From Pseudomonadota bacterium (GTDB lineage: Bacteria > Pseudomonadota > Alphaproteobacteria > Rhizobiales > Devosiaceae), in contig JAEWCE010000126.1 in assembly GCA_023390785.1 (NCBI GenBank), positions 1 to 25,316 on the forward strand: DNA of 25,316 bases, given 5' to 3'. The position numbers and the translations under genes are program-made. The notes under the pieces were generated by a model that worked only from the letters and a program-made list of their open reading frames with translations, did not search any database and was not told the DNA's origin. Positions 16,901-23,435 of the stretch are shown in pieces. Position 1 is the first letter of the stretch, and each line of letters opens with the position of its first letter.

Positions 16901-17014
16901 GACTCAACCTGACCTGAAGTTGAGCCTAGCGGATCGCGCTTAAAATTTGCCTAAGCTAGTGTCTACAAGACGTTAAGGATGCGCGGCGTCCACAAGTAGA
17001 AATGCTTAGGAATC
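16901..17014 (-). promoter_or_regulatory. sciP promoter region with CtrA boxes and GANTC sites
   Basis: On the minus strand there are two CtrA-like boxes: TTAG-N7-TTAA (16954-16940) and TTAA-N7-TAGA (16976-16962). Two GANTC sites flank them (16901-16905 and 17010-17014). CTCAAC-N10-GTTGAG (16902-16923) is a further inverted repeat next to the start. The layout suggests cell-cycle-timed, CtrA-activated transcription of sciP, as known in Caulobacter. Confidence 0.6.
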
Positions 17015-17089
17015 AGCGGTTTGCGCCACAACGCACGCTCTCTGTCGAGGGGCCGATCATGGCGCTTCCGCGGCAGGGTTAATGGCGGG

Positions 17090-17743
17090 TTACGAGGCAG
17101 TGCGGACCGAGGTGACGCCCGACAGATTGAGGCGCGCCTTGCCCACCAGCAGCACCGGCTCGCTGCCGGTGAAATCGACGCCGGTCACGGTGCCAGTGGT
17201 CTCGGTCGAGACGTTGATGGTCTTGCCTTCGGGGGTCACCGCCTGCATCGAGATCGAATAGGTGCCATCGGGCCTGACGTTGCCCTGGTTGTCCTTACCG
17301 TCCCAGGTGAAGGTTCCGGATCCCGCCTGCATCGCGCCCTGTTCGCTGTAAACGGTGTTGCCGTTCTCGTCCTTGATGTTGACCGTGACGACTGCCGCGT
17401 CGTCGACGGAGAAGTTCCATTGCGCCTTGCCGTTGACCAGCTCGGAACGGACGCCGGAGGCGGTGACTGTCTTGCCAATGTAATTCACGGCATTGGAGTT
17501 GGTGGTGTTGGCGTTGGCCTGGACCAGCGACGATAGGAAGTCATTGGTCTTGAGCTGCTGCTCGACCCCTGAGAACTCCACCAATTGTTGGGTGAACTGG
17601 TTGGTGTCGAGCGGATCCAGCGGGTTCTGGTTCTTGAGCTGCGTGGTCAGGAGCTGCAGGAACGTATCGAAGTTGTTGGCGATCGTCGTCCGGTCGATGA
17701 CGCTCGAGGAAGAGGACGAAGAGCCGACGCCGCTGACGGTCAT
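17090..17743 (-). CDS. flgD: FlgD, flagellar hook-cap protein
   Basis: A 217-aa scaffold protein that caps the growing hook. The N-terminal segment FDTFLQLLTTQLKNQNPLDPLDTNQFTQQLVEFSGVEQQLKTND (about residues 24-67) is the FlgD signature. The C-terminal part folds as tandem Tudor/FnIII-like domains with NIKDENGNTVYSEQG and FTWDGKDNQGNVRPDGTYSI. There is no cleavable signal, as expected for a type III export substrate. It starts 9 bp after the fliK stop, so it should be transcribed from the sigma-54 promoter upstream of fliK. Confidence 0.97.
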   Translation of the reverse strand: MTVSGVGSSSSSSSVIDRTTIANNFDTFLQLLTTQLKNQNPLDPLDTNQFTQQLVEFSGVEQQLKTNDFLSSLVQANANTTNSNAVNYIGKTVTASGVRSELVNGKAQWNFSVDDAAVVTVNIKDENGNTVYSEQGAMQAGSGTFTWDGKDNQGNVRPDGTYSISMQAVTPEGKTINVSTETTGTVTGVDFTGSEPVLLVGKARLNLSGVTSVRTAS

Positions 17744-17752
17744 GATGCGATC

Positions 17753-19546
17753 CTACACGAACAGGTTGACACCGCCCGACGAGGCGATGCCGCGATAAAG
17801 CGTAACTGATGGGATGGTGGACGGGGTAATGGCGTCGTCGGCCTCCGCTGTTAGCGAGAAGCGCGGTCCAGAGGCATTGCCGTTGCCAGGGCGCTGGTCG
17901 CCCCCCATCATGCCGGCGAAGGGATTCTGCCGAAGCGAGAATTCGAGGTTGGTCTTGGCGCCGTCGAGGCCGGCCTGGGTGAGGGCCTTTTCGAGAGAGC
18001 CGCGGTCGCGCTGGAACATGTCGAGGGTCTCCGACCGCTCGACCGTCAGCCGCGCATTGACGTTGCCGGACGCATCGACGTGCATCTTCACATCGACGCG
18101 CCCAAGCTCGGGCGGATCGATGCGAATTGTGAAGCGCGACTGGCCCTGATGCATCTGGCGGACCATCTCGAAGGCGACTTGCGCCATGTTGATGGGCGTA
18201 GTGGCCGCCTGATAGGCCGCGGGCAGGATGCGCGGCGCTGCTGGCATCGCGGCAGCATTCACCGCGCTGGCGTTGGACTGGGCTCCCTTGGGGTCAGCGG
18301 GGTCCGTCTTGCTGTCGGCCTGCGTGGTGGTGGCCTCGGCGATGATCTTGGACTCTGTCTTTGTGGCGTCGTCGTGCGAGCTGTCTGCCGTCTTCGAGGC
18401 GTCCGCGGCTTTCGGGACCGGCCGCGAGGACGTCGTCGGTGGCGCGGAAGCGAGCGGCGGCGGTGACGGATCGGGTAACACCGATTGCGTGCCGGTGGCC
18501 ACGGTGGGAGGCGCCTGCAATTGCGCGCTGGCGGCGATCTGCGGTGGCGTCGGCGTGCCGGGGGTGCCGGTGGTCGGCTTGGCTGCGAGCAGCGACTGAA
18601 CGATCCTGTCGAGGGTGGTCGCCCCGGTGTCATCGGGGGTCGTCAACTGTGCCAACACGGTGGGGTCTGCCTCGGCGCCGTCGAGCTTCCGGCTCAGGGC
18701 TGCGAGTTTCTGCGCCACGTCGGGCGCCGATGCGACGACAGCTTGCCCGAGCTCGGACAATTGTGTTGCAAGCTGCGCGATCGCCGGCAGCGGTGGCGCG
18801 GTGGCAGCGCTGGCGGACGAGACCGCTGTCGTATCGGTCGTCGGGCCGGCAGCCGGTGCGGCAGTTACGGCCGCCGGCGGCACCTGGATGCCGATGCTGG
18901 CGAGGAGCTGCGCCATCTGGTCGGACGGCGATTGGCCCGGCGCCGGGTCGGTGTCCGGGACGGCCGGCTTCGGCTTGTCGTCCTTGCCGGCGGTGGCGCT
19001 CTTGATAGTCGTCAGCGGATCGAGGCTGACGGCTGTCGAGGCGGGGGCAGCCGATGAACCGAATGGTTTGGCGATCAGCGCAGCGAGTGCATCGGCGGTT
19101 TCGCCGAGTTTTTGCAGCAGGGCGGGGTCGGGCTCGCTACCGTTCGCCATCTGCTGTTCGAGCGTCTTGAGCTCGGCGACCAGTTTGGCGAGCAGAACGT
19201 TGGCTCCGGGCGTGCCGGCTGTCTTGCCGGTTTGTGCGCCGAGGCTGACATCGAGCAGGTTGGGAACCGACGGCGTGCCAGCGGGGGTCGGCGGCGTTGC
19301 TTTGGTGTCGGCTGCGCCGCTGGTCGGCGTGTTGGCCGCCTGGGCCGCTGATCCGGCGAGCAACTGATCGACCAGTGCCGCGAGGAAACCGAAAGGGTTG
19401 TTGCCCTGCGCCTCGCCGGCCGCCGCAGCGGTCCCGCCCGCAACAGCGGGGGTGCCGCTGGCGGTGCCTGGGGCCGTGTAGGCGATGGTCAGGTGCGTCG
19501 ACAGTTCGACCTCGGTGGACGGAATACGCCACCGGCAGCGATGCAA
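17753..19546 (-). CDS. fliK: FliK, flagellar hook-length control protein
   Basis: Measures hook length and switches export specificity. The open frame gives up to 597 aa. A long Ala/Thr/Pro-rich ruler region of low complexity (residues about 20-460) leads to the C-terminal Flg_hook domain (RFTIRIDPPELGRVDVKMHVDASGNVNARLTVERSETLDMFQRDRGSLEKAL, about 485-545). FliK is always poorly conserved outside this domain. The start is unresolved. The most upstream in-frame start is a TTG at 19546, but it lies inside the -12 element of a sigma-54 promoter. Downstream in-frame candidates are only ATT (19525), CTG (19504, after GAGGT) and TTG (19363). Confidence 0.88.
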   Translation of the reverse strand: MHRCRWRIPSTEVELSTHLTIAYTAPGTASGTPAVAGGTAAAAGEAQGNNPFGFLAALVDQLLAGSAAQAANTPTSGAADTKATPPTPAGTPSVPNLLDVSLGAQTGKTAGTPGANVLLAKLVAELKTLEQQMANGSEPDPALLQKLGETADALAALIAKPFGSSAAPASTAVSLDPLTTIKSATAGKDDKPKPAVPDTDPAPGQSPSDQMAQLLASIGIQVPPAAVTAAPAAGPTTDTTAVSSASAATAPPLPAIAQLATQLSELGQAVVASAPDVAQKLAALSRKLDGAEADPTVLAQLTTPDDTGATTLDRIVQSLLAAKPTTGTPGTPTPPQIAASAQLQAPPTVATGTQSVLPDPSPPPLASAPPTTSSRPVPKAADASKTADSSHDDATKTESKIIAEATTTQADSKTDPADPKGAQSNASAVNAAAMPAAPRILPAAYQAATTPINMAQVAFEMVRQMHQGQSRFTIRIDPPELGRVDVKMHVDASGNVNARLTVERSETLDMFQRDRGSLEKALTQAGLDGAKTNLEFSLRQNPFAGMMGGDQRPGNGNASGPRFSLTAEADDAITPSTIPSVTLYRGIASSGGVNLFV

Positions 19547-19557
19547 GCCCGATGCCA
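19543..19557 (-). promoter_or_regulatory. sigma-54 promoter of fliK-flgD
   Basis: Minus strand TGGCATCGGGCTTGC: GG at -24 and GC at -12 separated by exactly 10 nt, and TGGCA-N6-TTGC fits the RpoN consensus. The start site should be near 19531. A FlbD gene in the same cluster and the late-gene nature of fliK and flgD agree with this. Confidence 0.75.
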
Positions 19558-19558
19558 G

Positions 19559-19647
19559 TTGCCGAAACTCAGCAATTTCAAGGTGTTGAGTATTTCATGG
19601 AGGGTGCCGAGCCCGGCAAGTCCGGCCGGTCGCGGCAAAACTTGCCG
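19559..19647 (-). promoter_or_regulatory. candidate FlbD enhancer sites
   Basis: The hexamer CGGCAA or its complement TTGCCG occurs four times in 89 bp: 19559-19564, 19614-19619, 19633-19638 and 19642-19647. The last two form the palindrome CGGCAA-aac-TTGCCG. The pair lies about 76-90 bp upstream of the -24 element, the usual distance for a sigma-54 activator. The same core occurs upstream of fliF. Confidence 0.5.
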
Positions 19648-19713
19648 ACAGCGGCACGTGCTTCTATAGAGCAGCCGTTCACTGGGGCCTTGACCCCCAA
19701 CTGGATGATATCG

Positions 19714-20865
19714 ATGGACTTGAATTCGCTTGATTTGCCCAAGCGTCCCGAGGACACGCGCGTGGTCGTGGCCATGTCGGGGGGCGTCGACAGCTCGGTG
19801 GCGGCGGGGCTTCTGGCCCGGCAGGGCTATGACGTGGTGGGTGTTACACTGCAGCTTTACGACCATGGTGAAGCGACGCACCGCAAGGGCGCGTGCTGCG
19901 CCGGGCAGGACATTCACGACGCGCGGCGGGTGGCGGCCGCGCTCGGTATCCCGCACTATGTCCTTGATTATGAAGAGCGGTTTCGCAGGTCGGTGATCGA
20001 GCCGTTTGCCAATGCGTATCGGCAGGGCGAAACGCCGGTGCCGTGTATCGCCTGCAACCAGTCGGTGAAGTTCGTGGACCTGATGGAGGTGGCCAAGGAC
20101 CTCGGCGCGGACGTGCTGGCCACCGGGCATTATGTCAGGTCATCGCTGGTTGGGGGCAGGCGACGGCTTTACCGTCCCGTCGATGCATCGCGGGACCAGA
20201 GCTACTTCCTGTTCGCCACCACGCAGGACCAGCTCGACTTCCTGCGCTTCCCGCTCGGCGGCATGACCAAGCCGGCGGTGCGGGAGCTGGCCCGCGAGTT
20301 GGGGCTCGAAGTCGCCGACAAGCATGACAGCCAGGACATCTGCTTTGTGCCGCAGGGCAAGTATGCAGACGTGATCCGGCGGATGCACCCCGAGGCGCTG
20401 GCGGGCGGCGAGATCGTGCATCTCGACGGGCGCGTGCTCGGCCGGCACGACGGCATCGTCAATTACACCGTCGGGCAGCGGAAGGGGCTCGGCATCGCTG
20501 CCGATGCGCCACTCTACGTGGTCAAGCTGGAGCATCGGACCGGTCGTGTCGTCGTCGGGCCACGGGAGGCGCTGATGACGAGGACGGTGCGGCTGCGCGA
20601 CGTGAACTGGCTCGGCGACGCACCGCTCGGCACCGCCGTCGCCGGCAATGGCCTGCCGATCGAGGTCAAGGTGCGCTCGACCCGGCCGCCGCAGCAGGGT
20701 GCAGTGCAGATGCGCGACGGCGAGGTGTTTGTCACGCTGTTTGCCGGCGAGTACGGGATTTCGCCAGGACAAGCCTGCGTCTTTTATGCCGACGACAGCG
20801 AGACCAGCGAAGTGCTGGGCGGCGGGTTTATCGCGGAGGCGGTGCCGCAGGCGCTGGTGGCATAG
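19714..20865 (+). CDS. mnmA: MnmA, tRNA-specific 2-thiouridylase
   Basis: Inserts sulfur at C2 of U34 in tRNAs for Lys, Glu and Gln, in the cytoplasm, using ATP and sulfur relayed by IscS. It is 383 aa. The PP-loop SGGVDSS is at residues 22-28. The nucleophilic Cys lies in PCIACNQSVKF and the persulfide Cys in DSQDICFVPQG. The central RDQSYFLF and the C-terminal barrel-like domain with NYTVGQRKGLGI are typical. The ATG at 19714 gives MDLNSLDLPKRPEDTRVVVAMSGG, a usual alphaproteobacterial start, with GGAT upstream. An ATG three codons earlier (19705) is possible. It is divergent from fliK, sharing 167 bp. Confidence 0.97.
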   Translation: MDLNSLDLPKRPEDTRVVVAMSGGVDSSVAAGLLARQGYDVVGVTLQLYDHGEATHRKGACCAGQDIHDARRVAAALGIPHYVLDYEERFRRSVIEPFANAYRQGETPVPCIACNQSVKFVDLMEVAKDLGADVLATGHYVRSSLVGGRRRLYRPVDASRDQSYFLFATTQDQLDFLRFPLGGMTKPAVRELARELGLEVADKHDSQDICFVPQGKYADVIRRMHPEALAGGEIVHLDGRVLGRHDGIVNYTVGQRKGLGIAADAPLYVVKLEHRTGRVVVGPREALMTRTVRLRDVNWLGDAPLGTAVAGNGLPIEVKVRSTRPPQQGAVQMRDGEVFVTLFAGEYGISPGQACVFYADDSETSEVLGGGFIAEAVPQALVA

Positions 20866-20899
20866 CAACCGGGCGCCAGCCCTAACGCCGCGTAAACGG

Positions 20900-20919
20900 A
20901 CGCTCTCGGAATAGAGCGT
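20900..20919 (+). terminator. possible mnmA terminator hairpin
   Basis: ACGCTCT (20900-20906) pairs perfectly with AGAGCGT (20913-20919) around a 6-nt loop, 35 bp after the mnmA stop. Only a weak T-containing tail (ATCGATTTCG) follows, so termination is uncertain. Confidence 0.35.
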
Positions 20920-20950
20920 ATCGATTTCGAAATTCTCCGGTGTTTTCGTG

Positions 20951-20971
20951 TTGAACTTGTCTGAAGTTCAA
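20951..20971. promoter_or_regulatory. TTGAACTT-N5-AAGTTCAA palindrome
   Basis: A perfect 8-5-8 inverted repeat just upstream of the ATG at 20984. Its size fits a dimeric repressor or activator operator, or a 5'-UTR hairpin. It would fall inside the coding region only if the GTG at 20948 were the start, which is one reason to prefer the ATG. Confidence 0.5.
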
Positions 20972-20983
20972 CCCGGATTGCCG

Positions 20984-21901
20984 ATGTTCGCCATCGATGA
21001 GCGCTTTCCCGACCTGATGGGCGGGGTGACGGCCGTGCGCGACGACGTGCGCGGCCTGGCGCTGCGCCTCAAGGAACGCGGACCGGGCGGCGAGGGTGAC
21101 CAATACCGTTTCGTCCGCCACGGCCGGGAGTACGTGCTGTTCGTCAGCGGCGGTATTTCACGCGACCGCAAGAGCGTCGTCTTCACCATCGAGCACGGCA
21201 ATCTGAGCGACGACCGGCCGGGGCTGCTGGCGTCGCTATCGCGGCGGTTCATCGTCAGCGACCTCGGCGAATGCTTCCGCGCATTCGCGCGACTGGTCTA
21301 CCGGTTCGACGGCGACGACATAGAGATCAATTTCCGCGAGCCGGAGACGCTGCCCACCTACCAGGAAATGGTGATGGCGCTGGCCGGAATGCGGACACGC
21401 AATCCAAAGCTGCTCGATGAATTGTACGAGACGCTCGAGGCCGACCTGCCGCTCAGCGGAGACCAGTTCGGCGCACTGCTGCGGTGCATCAAGGCGCTCA
21501 GGCTACGCAAGATCAACGCGCACGCCTTCGCTTCGGACATGCTGCCGCATGTGGTGATGGCGCTGAAAGGGCCGTTCGCGCGGCGAGCGCCGAACTTCGT
21601 GCGGCAGGCGATGGATCGCATCGCGGTCACCAGTGTGCTGGTGATTGCCATGATCGCGTGGGCGGTGCCCAACGGCATCAGGGTCATTTTGGACATTGTC
21701 GGGGGACAACTGCAAAAGGAGGCACTATTGGACCAGGTCCTCGACCTCATGGCAGGCGCCCTGGCGCTGTCGATCGGTGGAGCAGCGATCTATTCGACGA
21801 TCGTCATCCTGCGGCTCGGGCGACGCGAGCAGATCCTCAATTACATCCGCACCGGCAAGACCGTGACGCGACGGCGGCGGTCGCCGTTCAAGGCACGGTA
21901 A
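20984..21901 (+). CDS. two-TM protein of unknown function
   Basis: About 305 aa, not recognised. Roughly the first 200 residues look like a soluble domain rich in charged residues, with YRFVRHGREYVLFVSGGISRDRKSVVFTIEHG forming probable beta strands and DDIEINFREPETLPTYQEMV following. Two hydrophobic segments lie near the C-terminus (TSVLVIAMIAWAVPNGIRVIL, and MAGALALSIGGAAIYSTIVIL). The end is strongly basic (TVTRRRRSPFKAR). It is probably membrane-anchored with both ends in the cytoplasm. GGAT precedes the ATG; a GTG at 20948 would extend it by 12 residues through a palindrome. The 3' end overlaps the small gene on the other strand by 14 bp. Confidence 0.75.
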   Translation: MFAIDERFPDLMGGVTAVRDDVRGLALRLKERGPGGEGDQYRFVRHGREYVLFVSGGISRDRKSVVFTIEHGNLSDDRPGLLASLSRRFIVSDLGECFRAFARLVYRFDGDDIEINFREPETLPTYQEMVMALAGMRTRNPKLLDELYETLEADLPLSGDQFGALLRCIKALRLRKINAHAFASDMLPHVVMALKGPFARRAPNFVRQAMDRIAVTSVLVIAMIAWAVPNGIRVILDIVGGQLQKEALLDQVLDLMAGALALSIGGAAIYSTIVILRLGRREQILNYIRTGKTVTRRRRSPFKAR

Positions 21902-22073
21902 TCGGGCTCGATTTCGGCGGCACCGTTGGCTTGAAATGCTCGACGGTGAACGAGCCGCTGACGAGCCCCATGATGCCCGCAATCAGAACGAAGACGAGGA
22001 CCAGGAGCACGGCGAGCCGTGCCGGAGCCGCTTCATTGTCATTGCGAACAGGCGATTGTTCGTGGTTTGGCAT
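21888..22073 (-). CDS. small single-TM protein (61 aa)
   Basis: Not recognised. A polar N-terminus of about 20 residues, one TM helix (LAVLLVLVFVLIAGIMGLVSG) and a short Pro-rich C-terminus (VEHFKPTVPPKSSP). Coding is supported by a strong ribosome binding site, TAGGAG six bases before the ATG, in which the TAG is the stop codon of the preceding small gene, so the two are translationally coupled. Its end overlaps the end of the convergent two-TM gene by 14 bp. Confidence 0.6.
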   Translation of the reverse strand: MPNHEQSPVRNDNEAAPARLAVLLVLVFVLIAGIMGLVSGSFTVEHFKPTVPPKSSPITVP

Positions 22074-22082
22074 CGGGCGCTC

Positions 22083-22271
22083 CTAAGGCGTGCTCGATGA
22101 GGGGGCGGAGGAGGGGGTGGCGTCCTGGTTGGCCTCGCGCAGGGCCTGGTAGTTGCCGACGCCGCCGGCGATGGCGCCGATGATCATGACGAGGGCAAGA
22201 ACCCCCAGCACCAGGATAAGGATGCGCTGCGGCGTCAGTTTGAAGGGGCTGAGGGGGGCTGGATCGATCAT
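22083..22271 (-). CDS. small single-TM protein (62 aa)
   Basis: Not recognised. It has an N-terminal polar stretch MIDPAPLSPFKLTPQR, one TM helix (ILILVLGVLALVMIIGAIAGG), then GNYQALREANQD and a Ser/Pro/Ala tail. The ribosome binding site before the ATG at 22271 is weak. It forms a pair with the similar-sized TM protein downstream. The paired layout with TM helices of the same length suggests a two-component membrane complex, which is inference. Confidence 0.55.
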   Translation of the reverse strand: MIDPAPLSPFKLTPQRILILVLGVLALVMIIGAIAGGVGNYQALREANQDATPSSAPSSSTP

Positions 22272-22348
22272 GGCTGGAGCTAGCCCGAGCCCGAGGGCGA
22301 AGGCAAGACTTCAGGTTGTCGCGCGAGGGGAGGGCCTGCCATCCGGTG

Positions 22349-22396
22349 GTTGTGGCCCCCACCCCCGACCCCTCCCCGCAAGGGGGAGGGGGAGCA
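22349..22396. repeat. C/G-rich palindromic intergenic repeat
   Basis: CCCCTCCCC (22369-22377) pairs with GGGGAGGGG (22383-22391). Runs of C precede it and runs of G follow. Repeats of this shape are widespread between genes in rhizobia and relatives (family knowledge). A forward frame through it reads APTPDPSPQGGGG, a classic spurious translation of such repeats, which argues against the distant ATG at 22316 as a start for the next gene. Apart from this repeat, 22272-22459 holds nothing I recognise. Confidence 0.7.
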
Positions 22397-22459
22397 TGCA
22401 GAGTCCGTGTCACGGCTTTGCGTCTCGCAAGCGGGAACGTTCACTGGTTGGAAGAAGCA

Positions 22460-23278
22460 TTGGGTCATGAAATTTCCAAAATCCGCGTCAGCGAGGATTG
22501 CGAACTGGCTGTGCGCATCGACGATTATGTCGCGCCCTGGGACGTGAAGCCGCCGGTCGTGATGCTGCATGGCCTCGCTGAAAGCGGCGAAGCCTGGCGG
22601 CGCTGGGTGCCGTATTTCGCCAGCCATCATCTCGTCGTGCGTCCGGACCTGCGCGGCTATGGCGATTCGACGCCGATGGCGGCGGACTACAAATACCGCT
22701 TCGCGCAGCTCGGCGCGGATATCGTCACAATGCTCGATATGCTGGGTATCGATCGCGCCTTCCTGATCGGCGGCAAGATCGGCGGCACGCTCGCCATGCA
22801 TCTTGCCGCGAACCATCCCGCGCGCGTGATCGCGGTTGCGGCGGTCGGTGCGCCGGCTTCCCTCACCTCCTTTTCCGAACGCGCGCCCGCCTGGCGCAAG
22901 CAGATCCGCGAGCAGGGCGTCGAGCCCTGGGTGCGCGAGACCACGCAAGGCCGGCTCGGCACGTCATTGCCGCCGCCGGCGATCGACTGGTGGGTGCGGC
23001 TGATGTCGAAGACCGCGGCCACGACGCTGGAGGCGTTTCTGCAAATGGTGCCGACGGTGGATGTGACCGCCGAATTGCCGCGCATCCGGTGTCCGGTGCA
23101 GGTCATCACCACGACCGGATCGGGACTCGGCAGCGTCGAGTCGGTGCGCGCCTGGCAGGAGACGATTCCGGGATCGAAGCTCGACGTGCTGCCCGGCGAT
23201 TCCTATCACGTCGCCGCCACCGATCCCGACAAATGCGCGTCGCTGGTGCGCACGTTCTTCGATCGGCTGAAAGTCTGA
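22460..23278 (+). CDS. alpha/beta-hydrolase-fold protein lacking the usual triad
   Basis: A 272-aa alpha/beta-hydrolase fold. VVMLHGLAESG is the oxyanion-hole HG strand and DLRGYGDST the conserved turn after strand 4. The nucleophile elbow reads LIGGKIGGTLA, so Lys (K106) replaces Ser/Asp/Cys. The usual acid strand (GxxD) reads TTTGSGLGSVES without Asp. The His loop is kept (GDSYHVAA, H250). It may be catalytically dead, use another mechanism, or act as a binder. The start is unclear. The TTG at 22460 has GGAAG five bases upstream and gives MGHEISKIRVSED. The nearby ATG at 22467 is out of frame, but one extra C near 22476 would give MKFPKIRVSED. It is convergent with a Bug-type gene. Confidence 0.8.
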   Translation: MGHEISKIRVSEDCELAVRIDDYVAPWDVKPPVVMLHGLAESGEAWRRWVPYFASHHLVVRPDLRGYGDSTPMAADYKYRFAQLGADIVTMLDMLGIDRAFLIGGKIGGTLAMHLAANHPARVIAVAAVGAPASLTSFSERAPAWRKQIREQGVEPWVRETTQGRLGTSLPPPAIDWWVRLMSKTAATTLEAFLQMVPTVDVTAELPRIRCPVQVITTTGSGLGSVESVRAWQETIPGSKLDVLPGDSYHVAATDPDKCASLVRTFFDRLKV

Positions 23279-23296
23279 CGTGTGGTGCCCACATCT

Positions 23297-23430
23297 GCGC
23301 CCTCTCCCGTAGGGAGAGGGCATTTCAGTGTTTCAGCGAAAAAGAACGGGTGAGGGGTTAGCGCGTAACCCCTCACCCGTCAGCATTCTTTGGAATGCCT
23401 GCGATGCCCTCTCCCTACGGGAGAGGGCGC
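23297..23430. repeat. 134-bp nested inverted-repeat element
   Basis: Two perfect 27-bp outer arms (23297-23323 and 23404-23430), each itself a hairpin CCCTCTCCC-gta-GGGAGAGGG. An inner pair of perfect 15-bp arms, ACGGGTGAGGGGTTA (23346-23360) and its complement (23366-23380), closes on a 5-nt loop. Between inner and outer arms the sequence is not complementary. It lies between two convergent genes (stops at 23278 and 23436) and probably terminates both. The form is that of a mobile palindromic repeat seen in Bradyrhizobium-like genomes. Confidence 0.85.
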
Positions 23431-23435
23431 AACAA

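Noticed and set aside
22316..22459. Upstream extension of the hydrolase gene to an ATG at 22316
   Set aside because: The added residues are a translation of the palindromic repeat (PTPDPSPQGGGG), not a protein N-terminus.
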